A stretch of DNA of 51,321 nucleotides, taken from positions 1-51,321 of the forward strand of contig NZ_BAOG01000062.1 of the NCBI RefSeq assembly GCF_000400365.1. The letters are read 5' to 3'. Source of the stretch: Vibrio jasicida CAIM 1864 = LMG 25398. Its GTDB lineage: Bacteria > Pseudomonadota > Gammaproteobacteria > Enterobacterales > Vibrionaceae. A program made the position numbers and the translations under genes. A model generated the notes under the pieces. That model was given only the letters and a program-made list of their open reading frames with translations, did no database searches and had not been told where the DNA came from. Shown in pieces: positions 35,405-43,583 of the stretch; within the stretch, counting starts at the first letter, position 1; each line of letters opens with the position of its first letter.

Positions 35405-35431
35405 GAAAGCCTGCTCATTGAGCAGGCTTTC
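35405..35431 (-). terminator. Terminator beyond tRNA-Pro remnant 2
   Basis: GAAAGCCTGCTCA and TGAGCAGGCTTTC form a 13-bp self-complementary hairpin with almost no loop, placed 7 bp after the CCA end of remnant 2. Confidence 0.75.
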
Positions 35432-35437
35432 TGAAAG

Positions 35438-35515
35438 TGGTCGGTGAAGTAGGGATTCGACGCGGCTGGGCTTCCAGAGGACTGGCATTCCAGCCCCCGA
35501 CCCTCTGGTTCCAAA
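35438..35515 (-). pseudogene. tRNA-Pro 3'-half remnant 2 with an insertion
   Basis: The minus strand reads from the anticodon (TTTGGAACCAGAGGGTCGGGGG), then about 32 unrelated bases in the T arm, then TCGAATCCCTACTTCACCGACCA. Compared with the intact gene the 5' half is missing, the anticodon loop has one change and the T arm is split. It cannot fold as a tRNA. Confidence 0.75.
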
Positions 35516-35532
35516 TAAATATCACCAAATAC

Positions 35533-35566
35533 GAAAAAGGCCCTACATTTCTGTAGGGCCTTTTTC
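35533..35566 (-). terminator. Rho-independent terminator of tRNA-Pro
   Basis: AAAAAGGCCCTACA and TGTAGGGCCTTTTT form a long stem with a TTTC loop, starting 8 bp past the tRNA CCA. The T run is present on both strands. Confidence 0.88.
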
Positions 35567-35573
35567 TCTAATA

Positions 35574-35650
<77 letters not shown>

Positions 35651-35910
35651 AGATGTTTAACTGAGGACTTATCCCCGTCAACGGATGCGTATATTACGGA
35701 TTCTTTTGAGAGACGCAAGTGCTTTTTGCGAAAAAACCTAATGTCTTAATTCGTTTGATGAATTACTGAACACTAGCACGTGAAATGTGACTAAGAACCC
35801 ACAATAAAATACAGACTATTAACCTTGGCAACATAATTGATCCAGATCAGTGTGTAAAAAAGCACCACCTATTAGTTTGGTCCATGTCGGAACTATCTTG
35901 GAGGAAACAC

Positions 35911-36051
35911 ATGGACTTTTGGCTTGAACTCCTATTTGGTAATGCGGTGGGACTATCGTCAATGATAGTAATCTTTGGGACAATTGGACTGATGTTGTTT
36001 TTCAGCGGTTTCTTCATTTACAAGATCATGAACGACAAATCTCCTCACTAG
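35911..36051 (+). CDS. 46-residue DUF3149-type membrane protein
   Basis: A short gene: TTGGAGGAAACAC precedes the ATG and the product reads MDFWLELLFGNAVGLSSMIV, then a strongly hydrophobic run to about residue 38, ending KIMNDKSPH. It has one or two membrane segments and resembles DUF3149 proteins of vibrios as I recall them. A good ribosome binding site and a terminator 30 bp past the stop support a real monocistronic gene. Function is unknown. Confidence 0.8.
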   Translation: MDFWLELLFGNAVGLSSMIVIFGTIGLMLFFSGFFIYKIMNDKSPH

Positions 36052-36079
36052 ATCTCGCTTAGCTCTAGAAACGCTTTGC

Positions 36080-36113
36080 ACCGGAGTTGGTAACCTGCCT
36101 GCTCCGGTTTTTT
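36080..36113 (+). terminator. Rho-independent terminator of the DUF3149-type gene
   Basis: ACCGGAG and CTCCGGT form a 7-bp stem around a 15-base loop, followed by a T6 run. Confidence 0.8.
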
Positions 36114-36183
36114 ATTTGATCTTTTCACACACGTCCTTGATATAATTGTCTCTACTTATCCTGTTCTTTATGAGATTGCCGTT

Positions 36184-36765
36184 ATGTCTCACGATGACGA
36201 TTTTGATCTGTTCCAACAGATGATGGGCGATGTAAAGCCAATCAGCAATGACACCGCCGAACACAAAAAGGTTCACCAAGTTACCGATGCACACCTTGCT
36301 AAACGCGAGGCAGCAATTTGGTTAACTGAAGACGATCCTGAATACTTGTCGATTGACCATGCAGAAATGCTGAAACCAGATGACTTTATCGAGTTCAAAC
36401 GTGATGGCGTACAAGACGGTGTCTATCGTAAGCTACGTTTGGGCAAGTACCCGATACAAGCTCGTCTTGATTTACACCGTAAGACGTTGAAAGAAGCGCG
36501 TGACGAAGTCGTAAAATTCCTTAAGCAATGCATTCAAATGGACATTCGTACCGTGGTAATAGTGCATGGCCGTGGTGAACGTTCTAATCCACCAGCCTTA
36601 ATGAAAAGTTATGTCAGCAGTTGGTTGCAGCAAATCCGCGAAGTGCAGTGTGTACACAGTGCGCAACGATTTCACGGTGGCAGCGGTGCTGTGTACGTTC
36701 TATTAAGAAAGAGCCCCGAGAAGAAGCTTGAGACGCGAGAACGTCATCAAAAACGGTTAGGCTAA
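36184..36765 (+). CDS. smrA: Smr-domain protein SmrA
   Basis: Small MutS-related domain protein; E. coli SmrA (YdaL) has DNA nicking activity in vitro, with no settled cellular role. The 193-residue product has a charged N-terminal region and a Smr domain (about 93-180) with LDLHRKTLKEA (95-105) and the glycine-rich HGRGER loop (128-133). A late HGGSGAVYVLL strand completes it. It stands alone between a terminator and rluF. Confidence 0.9.
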   Translation: MSHDDDFDLFQQMMGDVKPISNDTAEHKKVHQVTDAHLAKREAAIWLTEDDPEYLSIDHAEMLKPDDFIEFKRDGVQDGVYRKLRLGKYPIQARLDLHRKTLKEARDEVVKFLKQCIQMDIRTVVIVHGRGERSNPPALMKSYVSSWLQQIREVQCVHSAQRFHGGSGAVYVLLRKSPEKKLETRERHQKRLG

Positions 36766-36868
36766 GCGCTCTCCCGGTGCTAGAATGCCCGACCTTATCT
36801 CGTCTTGCTGCTTTATCTAGCAGTAAGGCACTTCAATTAACCGCCGTTGTGAAACGTTAGGAGACGAC

Positions 36869-37984
36869 ATGTCACAAGACAACACAAAACGCTTAAACAA
36901 ATACATCAGCGAAACGGGCTTCTGCTCGCGCCGTGAAGCAGACCGCCTTATCGAGCAAGGCCGCGTCACCATTAATGGTCAACAACCAGAGATGGGCACA
37001 AAAGTGCTACCTGGTGATGATGTTTGCGTCGATGGCAACCCCGTTGCGGCAAAAGAAAAGCCAATTTACATTGCCTTGAACAAGCCAACCGGTATCACTT
37101 GCACCACTGAGCGTGATATCCCTGGTAACATCGTTGATTTCATCGGTCATAAAAAGCGTATCTTCCCAATTGGTCGTCTGGACAAACCTTCAGATGGTTT
37201 GATCTTCCTAACAAACGATGGCGACATCGTGAACAAGATTTTGCGTGCAGGCAACAACCACGAAAAAGAATACGTGGTGCGTGTCGACAAACCTATCACC
37301 GGCGAATTCCTTAAGCAGATGTCGAGCGGTGTGAAGATCCTTGATACGGTGACTCTGCCTTGTAAAGTAGAGAAAGAGACCAAATTCTCTTTCCGTATCG
37401 TGTTAACACAAGGTTTGAACCGTCAAATCCGTCGTATGTGTGAAGCGCTAGGCTACGAAGTTTTCAAACTACGTCGCGTACGCATTATGAACATCTCACT
37501 TGATGGTATTCCTAATGGTAAGTGGCGTTACCTAAGTGACGACGAAATGGCAGAGATCCTAGCAATGTGTGAAGGCTCAGTGGGTACGGAAGAAGCATCA
37601 AAAACAGACTCTAGAGGGCGTAATATTCGTAAAGCGACCGACGCAAAGCTGTTTGATAGCCGTGAAGAAAACCAAGACTCTACTGCTCGTCGTAACCAGA
37701 AGACACGAACTTTCCGTGGTAACAATGCTGATGAATTTCGTCATGCACCGAATTCGAAAAAAGGCCAACAGCGTCGTCAACGTGATGATGAAAAAGCACG
37801 CCCAACAAAAGAGCATTACAACGCAAAGCCACAAAATGAACGCACTAAGCCTCAAGGTGAATATGGTAAAACTGAAAAGCCTCAATCACCGAGTAAACCT
37901 AAGCAGCATTACATGAACCCAAATGCCGCTAAGCCAAGCAAACCTGCAAAACGTTCTGGTGGCACATTGAGCCTGAAGAAATAA
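36869..37984 (+). CDS. rluF: 23S rRNA pseudouridine(2604) synthase RluF
   Basis: Isomerises uridine 2604 of 23S rRNA (E. coli numbering). The 371-residue product has an S4 RNA-binding domain (about 8-60) and an RluB/E/F catalytic domain (about 65-235), with catalytic Asp105 in IGRLDKPSDGL and the late motif QGLNRQIRRMC. Residues 236-371 are a long Lys/Arg/Gln/Asn-rich disordered tail, longer than in E. coli. GGAGA precedes the ATG. Confidence 0.95.
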   Translation: MSQDNTKRLNKYISETGFCSRREADRLIEQGRVTINGQQPEMGTKVLPGDDVCVDGNPVAAKEKPIYIALNKPTGITCTTERDIPGNIVDFIGHKKRIFPIGRLDKPSDGLIFLTNDGDIVNKILRAGNNHEKEYVVRVDKPITGEFLKQMSSGVKILDTVTLPCKVEKETKFSFRIVLTQGLNRQIRRMCEALGYEVFKLRRVRIMNISLDGIPNGKWRYLSDDEMAEILAMCEGSVGTEEASKTDSRGRNIRKATDAKLFDSREENQDSTARRNQKTRTFRGNNADEFRHAPNSKKGQQRRQRDDEKARPTKEHYNAKPQNERTKPQGEYGKTEKPQSPSKPKQHYMNPNAAKPSKPAKRSGGTLSLKK

Positions 37985-38006
37985 CGCTTCACTGAATGGT
38001 AAGATC

Positions 38007-38035
38007 AAAAAAGGACGCTCATGAGCGTCCTTTTT
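38007..38035. terminator. Bidirectional terminator between rluF and ybaK
   Basis: AAAAAGGACGCTC-AT-GAGCGTCCTTTTT is symmetric with T runs on both strands, placed between convergent gene ends. Confidence 0.92.
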
Positions 38036-38048
38036 GCTTGTCTTAAAC

Positions 38049-38522
38049 TTACAAGCACAGCGGTGCAAATTGACCACGAGTTAAACTCAGCAAATCTTTC
38101 GGGGCTAACTCGATTTCTAAACCACGCTTACCCGCACTCACGCAGATGGTGTCTTGATCTATTGCACTTTCATGTAGAAAGGTAGGCAGCGCTTTTTTTT
38201 GTCCAAGTGGGCTAATCCCACCAACAACATATCCTGTGGTCTTTTGTGCAATTTCCGGATCAGCCATATCGGCCTTTTTGCCCTTCGCCGCTTTCGCTGC
38301 CAATTTAAGATTCAGCTTTTGGTCGACAGGAATAATGGCAACGGCTAGGTTTTTAGGCTCGCCGTTCAAACAGAACAGCAGCGTTTTAAAGACTTTCTTT
38401 GGATCTTGTCCCAATACTTCTGCCGCTTCTAATCCATAGCTGTCCGCTCGTGGGTCGTGCTCGTACTGGTGAATGGTGTGTGATACTTTTTTCTTTTTCG
38501 CAAGATTAATGGCCGGAGTCAT
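38049..38522 (-). CDS. ybaK: Cys-tRNA(Pro)/Cys-tRNA(Cys) deacylase YbaK
   Basis: Trans-editing enzyme that clears cysteine mischarged on tRNA-Pro. The 157-residue product starts MTPAINLAKKKKVSHTIHQY and shows the YbaK/ProRS-editing fold motifs KTLLFCLNGE, VGGISPLGQKK and VSAGKRGLEIEL. The frame extends five codons upstream, but GAGGAG lies correctly before the ATG at 38522. It is convergent with rluF. Confidence 0.95.
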   Translation of the reverse strand: MTPAINLAKKKKVSHTIHQYEHDPRADSYGLEAAEVLGQDPKKVFKTLLFCLNGEPKNLAVAIIPVDQKLNLKLAAKAAKGKKADMADPEIAQKTTGYVVGGISPLGQKKALPTFLHESAIDQDTICVSAGKRGLEIELAPKDLLSLTRGQFAPLCL

Positions 38523-38542
38523 CAAGATTCTCCTCATAAAAC

Positions 38543-38573
38543 AAAAAACGCTGCTCCGTTATCGGTAGCAGCG
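38543..38573 (-). terminator. Rho-independent terminator of nutA
   Basis: On the minus strand CGCTGCT and AGCAGCG form a 7-bp stem around an 11-base loop, followed by T6. It lies between the nutA stop and the ybaK ribosome binding site. Confidence 0.85.
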
Positions 38574-38614
38574 CTTTAAGTTAATGGTATCCGCGAGTTT
38601 GAGTCAATCGCTTT

Positions 38615-40276
38615 TTACTTGTAAACAATATCACCAGAAGGGGCATACTCATTTACGTCAATCGGACTGTGCGTTTGTAAGAACTCTTTCAACACTTCTG
38701 CATCTGTAAACCCTGTATTGACGTAGCCTGAATGCGTATTTACTTTCGGGTACCCATCACCGCCTGACGCATTGTAGCTCGGTACGGTAAAGCGGTATTG
38801 GCCATCGAGGCGTAACTGCTTTTCACCAATGAATACGTTCGAAACCTTGCCATTTTCCACAGTCATAGAAATGCCCGCAAACTGAGCATAAGCACCTGAA
38901 TCTACGGGCTTAGTTGCGACTACATTTAAGTAATCTAAGACTTCTTTACCCGACATATCGACGTAAGAAACCATGTTGCCAAACGGTTGTACCGTTAGTA
39001 CGTCTTTGTAGGTAATATCACCGGCTTCAATGGAGTCACGCACGCCACCTGAGTTCATGACAGCAAAGTCTGCTTTCGCTCGCTCCATGTGCGCGGTTGC
39101 GATTAAACGGCCAAGATTGGTTTGCTGATAACGAACCACGTTACGGTCGCCTTCAAGTTTCCCATTCGATTCTGCAATCTTCACATTGAGCTTGTCGTGC
39201 CCCTGCTCTTGATAAGGGCGTAGAAACTCAAGCATGGCCTCATCTTGGTTTATCTCATCTTGAATCAGCACACGTTGTGATTCGCCATTCACTTTGATTT
39301 TCTTCTTCAAGTTAACCGGAATCAGATCGTAGCTCACCATAGAAAGCTCACCATTACGGAATTCGTAATCCGCGCGGCCAACAAACTTACCCCATTCATA
39401 CGCTTGCACAATGTAAGTCCCATTTTGCACATCAGGTTTACATTCATCACCTGGCATGAAGTTCTTTTTGATGACGTTCGGACCTTCCATACAAACAGGC
39501 TCTTGAGAGTGACCACCCACTATCATGTCCAAGTCACCTTCATTTAGGTAGCGAGCCAATGCCACATCACCGGGAGCATTCACACCACGGTTGCCATTTT
39601 CGTAATGGCCCATGTGTGTCACTGCAAAAATAAGGTCTGGCTTCTCAGTTTCTTTTAGCTCAGCGATGACCTTCTTCGCTTCTTCTTTCGGGTCACGGAA
39701 ATCAACCTCGCCAATAAATTCAGGGTTACCTAGCTTCGCCGTGTCTTCAGTGGTTAAACCAATAACAGCGATCTTGATGCCTTGCTTGTTGAACATGGCA
39801 TAAGGTTGGAACAAGCGCTTGCCAGTTTCTTTGTCGTAAATGTTGGCAGACAGCATCGGAAAGTTTGCCCACTCTTGCTGTTTGAATAGCACTTCGAGTG
39901 GGTTGTCGAACTCGTGGTTACCTAGCGCCATCGCATCGTAACCAATTTTGCTCATGCCTTTAAAGTCAGGCTCTGCATCTTGCAAGTCAGACTCAGGTAC
40001 ACCTGTGTTGATGTCGCCACCTGATAGGAGTAGCACACTGCCCCCTTCCGCTTGAATCTCTGCGCGCAGTTCATCAATCAGCGTTTTACGCGCAGCCATG
40101 CCGTACTCGCCGTATTTATTCTGCCAGAAACGACCATGATGATCGTTGGTGTGCAGTACGGTCAATTTGTACGTTGTATCTTCATTCCATTCGTGTGCTG
40201 GTTGCGTTGCACATCCGGCTAAAGTAGCCAGAATAGCGGCGCTTAAAGCGGTTTTTACAATCAGGCGTTGCTTCAT
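38615..40276 (-). CDS. nutA: 5'-nucleotidase lipoprotein (NutA/UshA family)
   Basis: Dephosphorylates extracellular nucleotides so the nucleosides can be imported; the V. parahaemolyticus enzyme NutA is membrane-bound and chloride-dependent. The 553-residue product has a lipobox (TLAGC, Cys22). The metallophosphatase domain (about 35-340) has metal-site motifs HTNDHHG, GGDINTG, ALGNHEFD and GGHSQEP. The C-terminal 5'-nucleotidase specificity domain (about 365-550) has FAVMNSGGVRDSIEAGDI. It is monocistronic. Confidence 0.94.
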   Translation of the reverse strand: MKQRLIVKTALSAAILATLAGCATQPAHEWNEDTTYKLTVLHTNDHHGRFWQNKYGEYGMAARKTLIDELRAEIQAEGGSVLLLSGGDINTGVPESDLQDAEPDFKGMSKIGYDAMALGNHEFDNPLEVLFKQQEWANFPMLSANIYDKETGKRLFQPYAMFNKQGIKIAVIGLTTEDTAKLGNPEFIGEVDFRDPKEEAKKVIAELKETEKPDLIFAVTHMGHYENGNRGVNAPGDVALARYLNEGDLDMIVGGHSQEPVCMEGPNVIKKNFMPGDECKPDVQNGTYIVQAYEWGKFVGRADYEFRNGELSMVSYDLIPVNLKKKIKVNGESQRVLIQDEINQDEAMLEFLRPYQEQGHDKLNVKIAESNGKLEGDRNVVRYQQTNLGRLIATAHMERAKADFAVMNSGGVRDSIEAGDITYKDVLTVQPFGNMVSYVDMSGKEVLDYLNVVATKPVDSGAYAQFAGISMTVENGKVSNVFIGEKQLRLDGQYRFTVPSYNASGGDGYPKVNTHSGYVNTGFTDAEVLKEFLQTHSPIDVNEYAPSGDIVYK

Positions 40277-40371
40277 TGTTTTACCTTTTTATCGTCTGGA
40301 GTCCACTGCATTGCACGCTCAATGAGAAGAACTAACTCAACTCTTACTTATTGAGACGCAAAAACTTGATA

Positions 40372-40386
40372 TAGTGTAAAACACTA
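40372..40386. promoter_or_regulatory. Perfect palindrome upstream of nutA
   Basis: TAGTGT-AAA-ACACTA is a perfect inverted repeat 96-110 bp upstream of the nutA start. On the other strand it partly overlaps ACACTATATCAAGTTT, which matches 13 of 16 positions of the NrdR box, but NrdR sites normally come in tandem pairs and only one is seen. Likely an operator; the regulator is not identified. Confidence 0.35.
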
Positions 40387-40525
40387 ACATATTGATTTCA
40401 TGTTTCTGCGACGCACTTTACTTATGCGAACTGAATAGCCGCAAATTTAAACAGATTATAGACATAATCAAGGTGGGGTAAGGAAGCGAGAAAAGGATAG
40501 TGAGGCAGAATCAATGTGTCGATAC

Positions 40526-40555
40526 AAAAATGGCCAGCACGCGGGCTGACCATTT
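40526..40555 (-). terminator. Rho-independent terminator of the hemA-kdsA operon
   Basis: On the minus strand AAATGGTCAGC and GCTGGCCATTT form an 11-bp stem with one G-T pair and a 6-base loop, followed by a short T run. It lies 25 bp after kdsA. Confidence 0.78.
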
Positions 40556-40579
40556 CATTCAAACATTCACAACGATCGA

Positions 40580-41431
40580 TTATTTGATATCGATGTCTGC
40601 AAAGCTCTTGATTAGATCGTCTAGCGATTTCATTTGCGCTAGGAACGGCTCTAGTTTGTCTAGAGGCAATGCAGATGGTCCATCACAGCGAGCTTGGTCT
40701 GGAGTCGGGTGCGCTTCGATGAACAGACCCGCAATGCCTGTTGCTAAGCCCGCTTTTGCCAGTTCAACCGTCTGCTCGCGACGACCACCAGATGCCGCGC
40801 CCGATGGATCACGCATTTGTAATGAGTGCGTTACGTCAAAAATGATTGGGCTGCCTTTTGATGCGTTCTTCATGACACCAAAACCAAGCATGTCTACAAC
40901 TAGGTTGTCGTAGCCCATACAAGAGCCACGCTCACATAGGATGATGTTTTCGTTACCACATTCTGCGAACTTCTCAACAATGTTACCCACTTGGCCTGGA
41001 CTCATGAACTGAGGTTTCTTCACGTTGATCACTGCGCCTGTTTTCGCCATTGCTTCAACAAGGTCAGTTTGACGAGCTAGAAATGCAGGAAGCTGAATAA
41101 CGTCAACCACGTCTGCCACTGGTTGAGCTTGTGCTTCAGTATGAACATCAGTAATGATCTTTACGCCAAACGTGTCTTTCAGTTCTTGGAAGATCTTCAT
41201 ACCTTCTTCTAGACCAGGGCCACGGTATGAATGGACAGAGCTGCGGTTTGCTTTGTCGAACGATGCCTTAAATACGTAAGGAATGCCAAGCTTGTCGGTT
41301 ACTTTTACATAGTGCTCACAGATCTGCATAGCAAGATCACGAGACTCAAGAACGTTCATACCAGCAAACAGTGTGAATGGCTTGTCGTTAGCAACCTGAA
41401 TGTCACCAATATTAACGATTTTCTGTTCCAT
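40580..41431 (-). CDS. kdsA: 3-deoxy-D-manno-octulosonate 8-phosphate synthase KdsA
   Basis: Condenses arabinose 5-phosphate with phosphoenolpyruvate to KDO 8-phosphate, committing to the lipopolysaccharide inner core. The 283-residue aldolase barrel has the N-terminal KPFTLFAGMNVLESRD, the central GPGLEEGMKIFQELK, and the late FIEAHPTPDQARCDGPSALPL motifs. GAGA precedes the ATG. It ends the hemA-prfA-prmC-sirB2-sirB1-kdsA operon, a conserved gammaproteobacterial order. Confidence 0.97.
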   Translation of the reverse strand: MEQKIVNIGDIQVANDKPFTLFAGMNVLESRDLAMQICEHYVKVTDKLGIPYVFKASFDKANRSSVHSYRGPGLEEGMKIFQELKDTFGVKIITDVHTEAQAQPVADVVDVIQLPAFLARQTDLVEAMAKTGAVINVKKPQFMSPGQVGNIVEKFAECGNENIILCERGSCMGYDNLVVDMLGFGVMKNASKGSPIIFDVTHSLQMRDPSGAASGGRREQTVELAKAGLATGIAGLFIEAHPTPDQARCDGPSALPLDKLEPFLAQMKSLDDLIKSFADIDIK

Positions 41432-41482
41432 TTTGATTCTCTTTTGTCTGTCCTCAATATGCCTTTCGGCCTATTGATAAAA

Positions 41483-42292
41483 TTAGTGAAGCGTGACGTG
41501 CTTTTCGTTCATCGCATTAACTTGTGATTTTAGTAGCTCTGATGCCGGATCGTCTGGGCATTGGTCAATAAAGTACTCAAAATCGGAAGCGGCAACCTGA
41601 AGACACTCTAACTGCTGGAAGATAAAGCCACGGTCACGAATTTCATATGGGTCATCAGGTACAAACGTCAACGCAAGATTGGTACAACGCAGTGCCAGTG
41701 TGTAGCGCTCTTCACGCAGCATCGCACTTTTAATCAAAGCTAACCAACGGCCAATGACAGTCGGGTTATCGGCTTCTTCAAAATGTTCAGGTTTAAGCGT
41801 CGCAAGTGGACCTTCTTGACCAATCAACCATGCTTGAAGAATTTTCTCGCCAACGTATTCACCGTTAAACGGATTAATGTAATCTGGTGTTTTGTGCATC
41901 CAATCCAGCTTAATCAAGAACTGAGTTGGGAATGTCACCCCTTTCATCGGGAAACCAAGACGATTGCCAAGATAAAGCAAAATAGCACCAAGGCTAACTG
42001 GAATGCCTTTCTTACGCTCTAGCACCTTATCAATAAAGCTGTTGTCAGAGATAAAATACTCTTGCTCATCCCCTTTAAATCCCCATTCATGGAAGAATAG
42101 GCGCAAGAATGAGTCAAAGCGTTGCTCTTCATCGGTTTCATGAACAAGTGTCGCTTCTGCTTCTTTGTACAGACGCTCTAATTCTTGTTTTGCCCAATGA
42201 ACATTGGTTTCTGGGTTAATGGAATGGTTCAGCTCTAAGGCGCCTTCCACCAACGGGATGTTGTCAAAATCTTCGTCAAAAAGTTCAAGCAT
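41483..42292 (-). CDS. sirB1: SirB1 family protein
   Basis: Transglutaminase-like/TPR protein of unknown biochemical role. The 269-residue product has a transglutaminase-like core with RKKGIPVSLGAILLYLGNRLG (near residues 93-113) followed by GVTFPTQFLIKLD. A C-terminal helical tetratricopeptide-like region (about 185-260) follows. It starts 5 bp after sirB2 and precedes kdsA, as in E. coli (ychA position). Confidence 0.9.
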   Translation of the reverse strand: MLELFDEDFDNIPLVEGALELNHSINPETNVHWAKQELERLYKEAEATLVHETDEEQRFDSFLRLFFHEWGFKGDEQEYFISDNSFIDKVLERKKGIPVSLGAILLYLGNRLGFPMKGVTFPTQFLIKLDWMHKTPDYINPFNGEYVGEKILQAWLIGQEGPLATLKPEHFEEADNPTVIGRWLALIKSAMLREERYTLALRCTNLALTFVPDDPYEIRDRGFIFQQLECLQVAASDFEYFIDQCPDDPASELLKSQVNAMNEKHVTLH

Positions 42293-42297
42293 GAAGA

Positions 42298-42681
42298 TTA
42301 CCCAAATAGGTTTGGATTTTTAGAAACGGCAATATTCGCGGCCATAACCAACCAGCCTAAAGCACCGAAGAAAGCAAAGATTCTCAGCAACTTGTTCTTC
42401 GCCATCTTCATCGCAAAGAAACCAAGAGCAATGTACGCCAACACACAAGTGATCTTGTTGGTTAACCAAGGCGCGGCATCCGTAAATGGAATAAAGCCGG
42501 TCACCATGATCAGACCGATACCAGATAGCAGTAGCGCGGTATCAACAATATGCGGGAAAATTTTCAGAAAGCGATTGTTGAGTTTCGGAGAATTCATCAT
42601 CAACAACGCAAATCGGATAGACAATAGTGTTGCACTCAGCGCGATCGTCACCAAGTGAATGTGTTTTAGAGCTACGTACAT
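42298..42681 (-). CDS. sirB2: SirB2 family inner membrane protein
   Basis: Small integral membrane protein of unknown function. The 127 residues contain four hydrophobic segments (about 8-28, 46-64, 70-90, 98-120), with the family opening YVALKHIHLVTIALSATLL. It lies between prmC and sirB1, the ychQ position in E. coli. Confidence 0.9.
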   Translation of the reverse strand: MYVALKHIHLVTIALSATLLSIRFALLMMNSPKLNNRFLKIFPHIVDTALLLSGIGLIMVTGFIPFTDAAPWLTNKITCVLAYIALGFFAMKMAKNKLLRIFAFFGALGWLVMAANIAVSKNPNLFG

Positions 42682-42722
42682 TTCTCTTCTCTTTTATAAG
42701 TTTACTGCTGACTTGCTCGTTA

Positions 42723-43580
42723 TTATTTTGGCTTAAAGCAACCAAGCGTCACTCGGTCGTTACCGCCGTAATCTTTTTCTGTCATCACTTGCTCGAAACC
42801 AAAGTTCGTCAGGATTTCGCGTACTGCATCACCTTGATCGTAACCATGCTCGAAAGCAAGCCATCCACCCTCTTGCAAATATTGACGAGCAAGATCGGAG
42901 ATATATCGAATGTCCGCTAAGCCATTCTCGTCTGCAACAAGCGCAGATTTTGGCTCAAAACGCACATCACCTTGAGATAGGTGTGGGTCTTTTTCGTCGA
43001 TATATGGTGGATTGGAGACAATTAAAGCAAACTTTGTTCCGCTGGCAATAGGTTCAAACCAGCTACCTTGGTCAAACGTCACATTTTTAATGTTTAGTTG
43101 CGCCGCGTTGTACTCTGCGAGCTCTTTTGCTTCTTGTTTTAAATCCACGCCCATCACTTGACGCGCTGGCATTTCAGACGCTAAAGCTAAGGCAATCGCT
43201 CCTGTGCCTGTACCAAGGTCAAGAATCGGCCCGGTCTGATCAAAGGTTTTATCTAGTGCGACTTCAACCAAACGTTCGGTATCTGGTCTTGGAATTAAGG
43301 TAGAAGGGGAGACTTTTAACGGCAAAGACCAGAACTCACGTTCACCAATGATGTAAGCCACTGGTTCACCTGCGATGCGTCTTTCTAACAACATCTCAAA
43401 CTGAGCTTGTTGTTCCGCTTCTAATGCTCTTTCTGGCCAAGTGAGCAGGTAGCTTCTTGGTTTGCCTAGGACGTGACAAAGGAGGACAGCCGCATCGAGA
43501 GAAGGCGACTCTTTGCCGCCTTCTGTCAGAATTGCCGTTGCACTTTTCAGTGCTTGCTCAATCGATTGAACTTGGCTCAT
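42723..43580 (-). CDS. prmC: Release factor glutamine methyltransferase PrmC
   Basis: Methylates the glutamine of the GGQ motif in release factors, including PrfA encoded just upstream. The 285-residue product has an N-terminal helical domain (1-85) and a SAM-binding domain with DLGTGTGAIALAL (121-133) and the catalytic NPPY at 190-193 that binds the glutamine amide. It starts 3 bp after prfA, so enzyme and substrate are made together. Confidence 0.97.
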   Translation of the reverse strand: MSQVQSIEQALKSATAILTEGGKESPSLDAAVLLCHVLGKPRSYLLTWPERALEAEQQAQFEMLLERRIAGEPVAYIIGEREFWSLPLKVSPSTLIPRPDTERLVEVALDKTFDQTGPILDLGTGTGAIALALASEMPARQVMGVDLKQEAKELAEYNAAQLNIKNVTFDQGSWFEPIASGTKFALIVSNPPYIDEKDPHLSQGDVRFEPKSALVADENGLADIRYISDLARQYLQEGGWLAFEHGYDQGDAVREILTNFGFEQVMTEKDYGGNDRVTLGCFKPK

Positions 43581-43583
43581 CGA

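Larger units (their letters stand above)
40277..40579. other. Region between kdsA and nutA
   Basis: 303 bp holding the kdsA terminator (40526-40555) and the nutA upstream region, which contains a perfect TAGTGT-AAA-ACACTA palindrome (40372-40386). No gene was seen. Confidence 0.6.
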
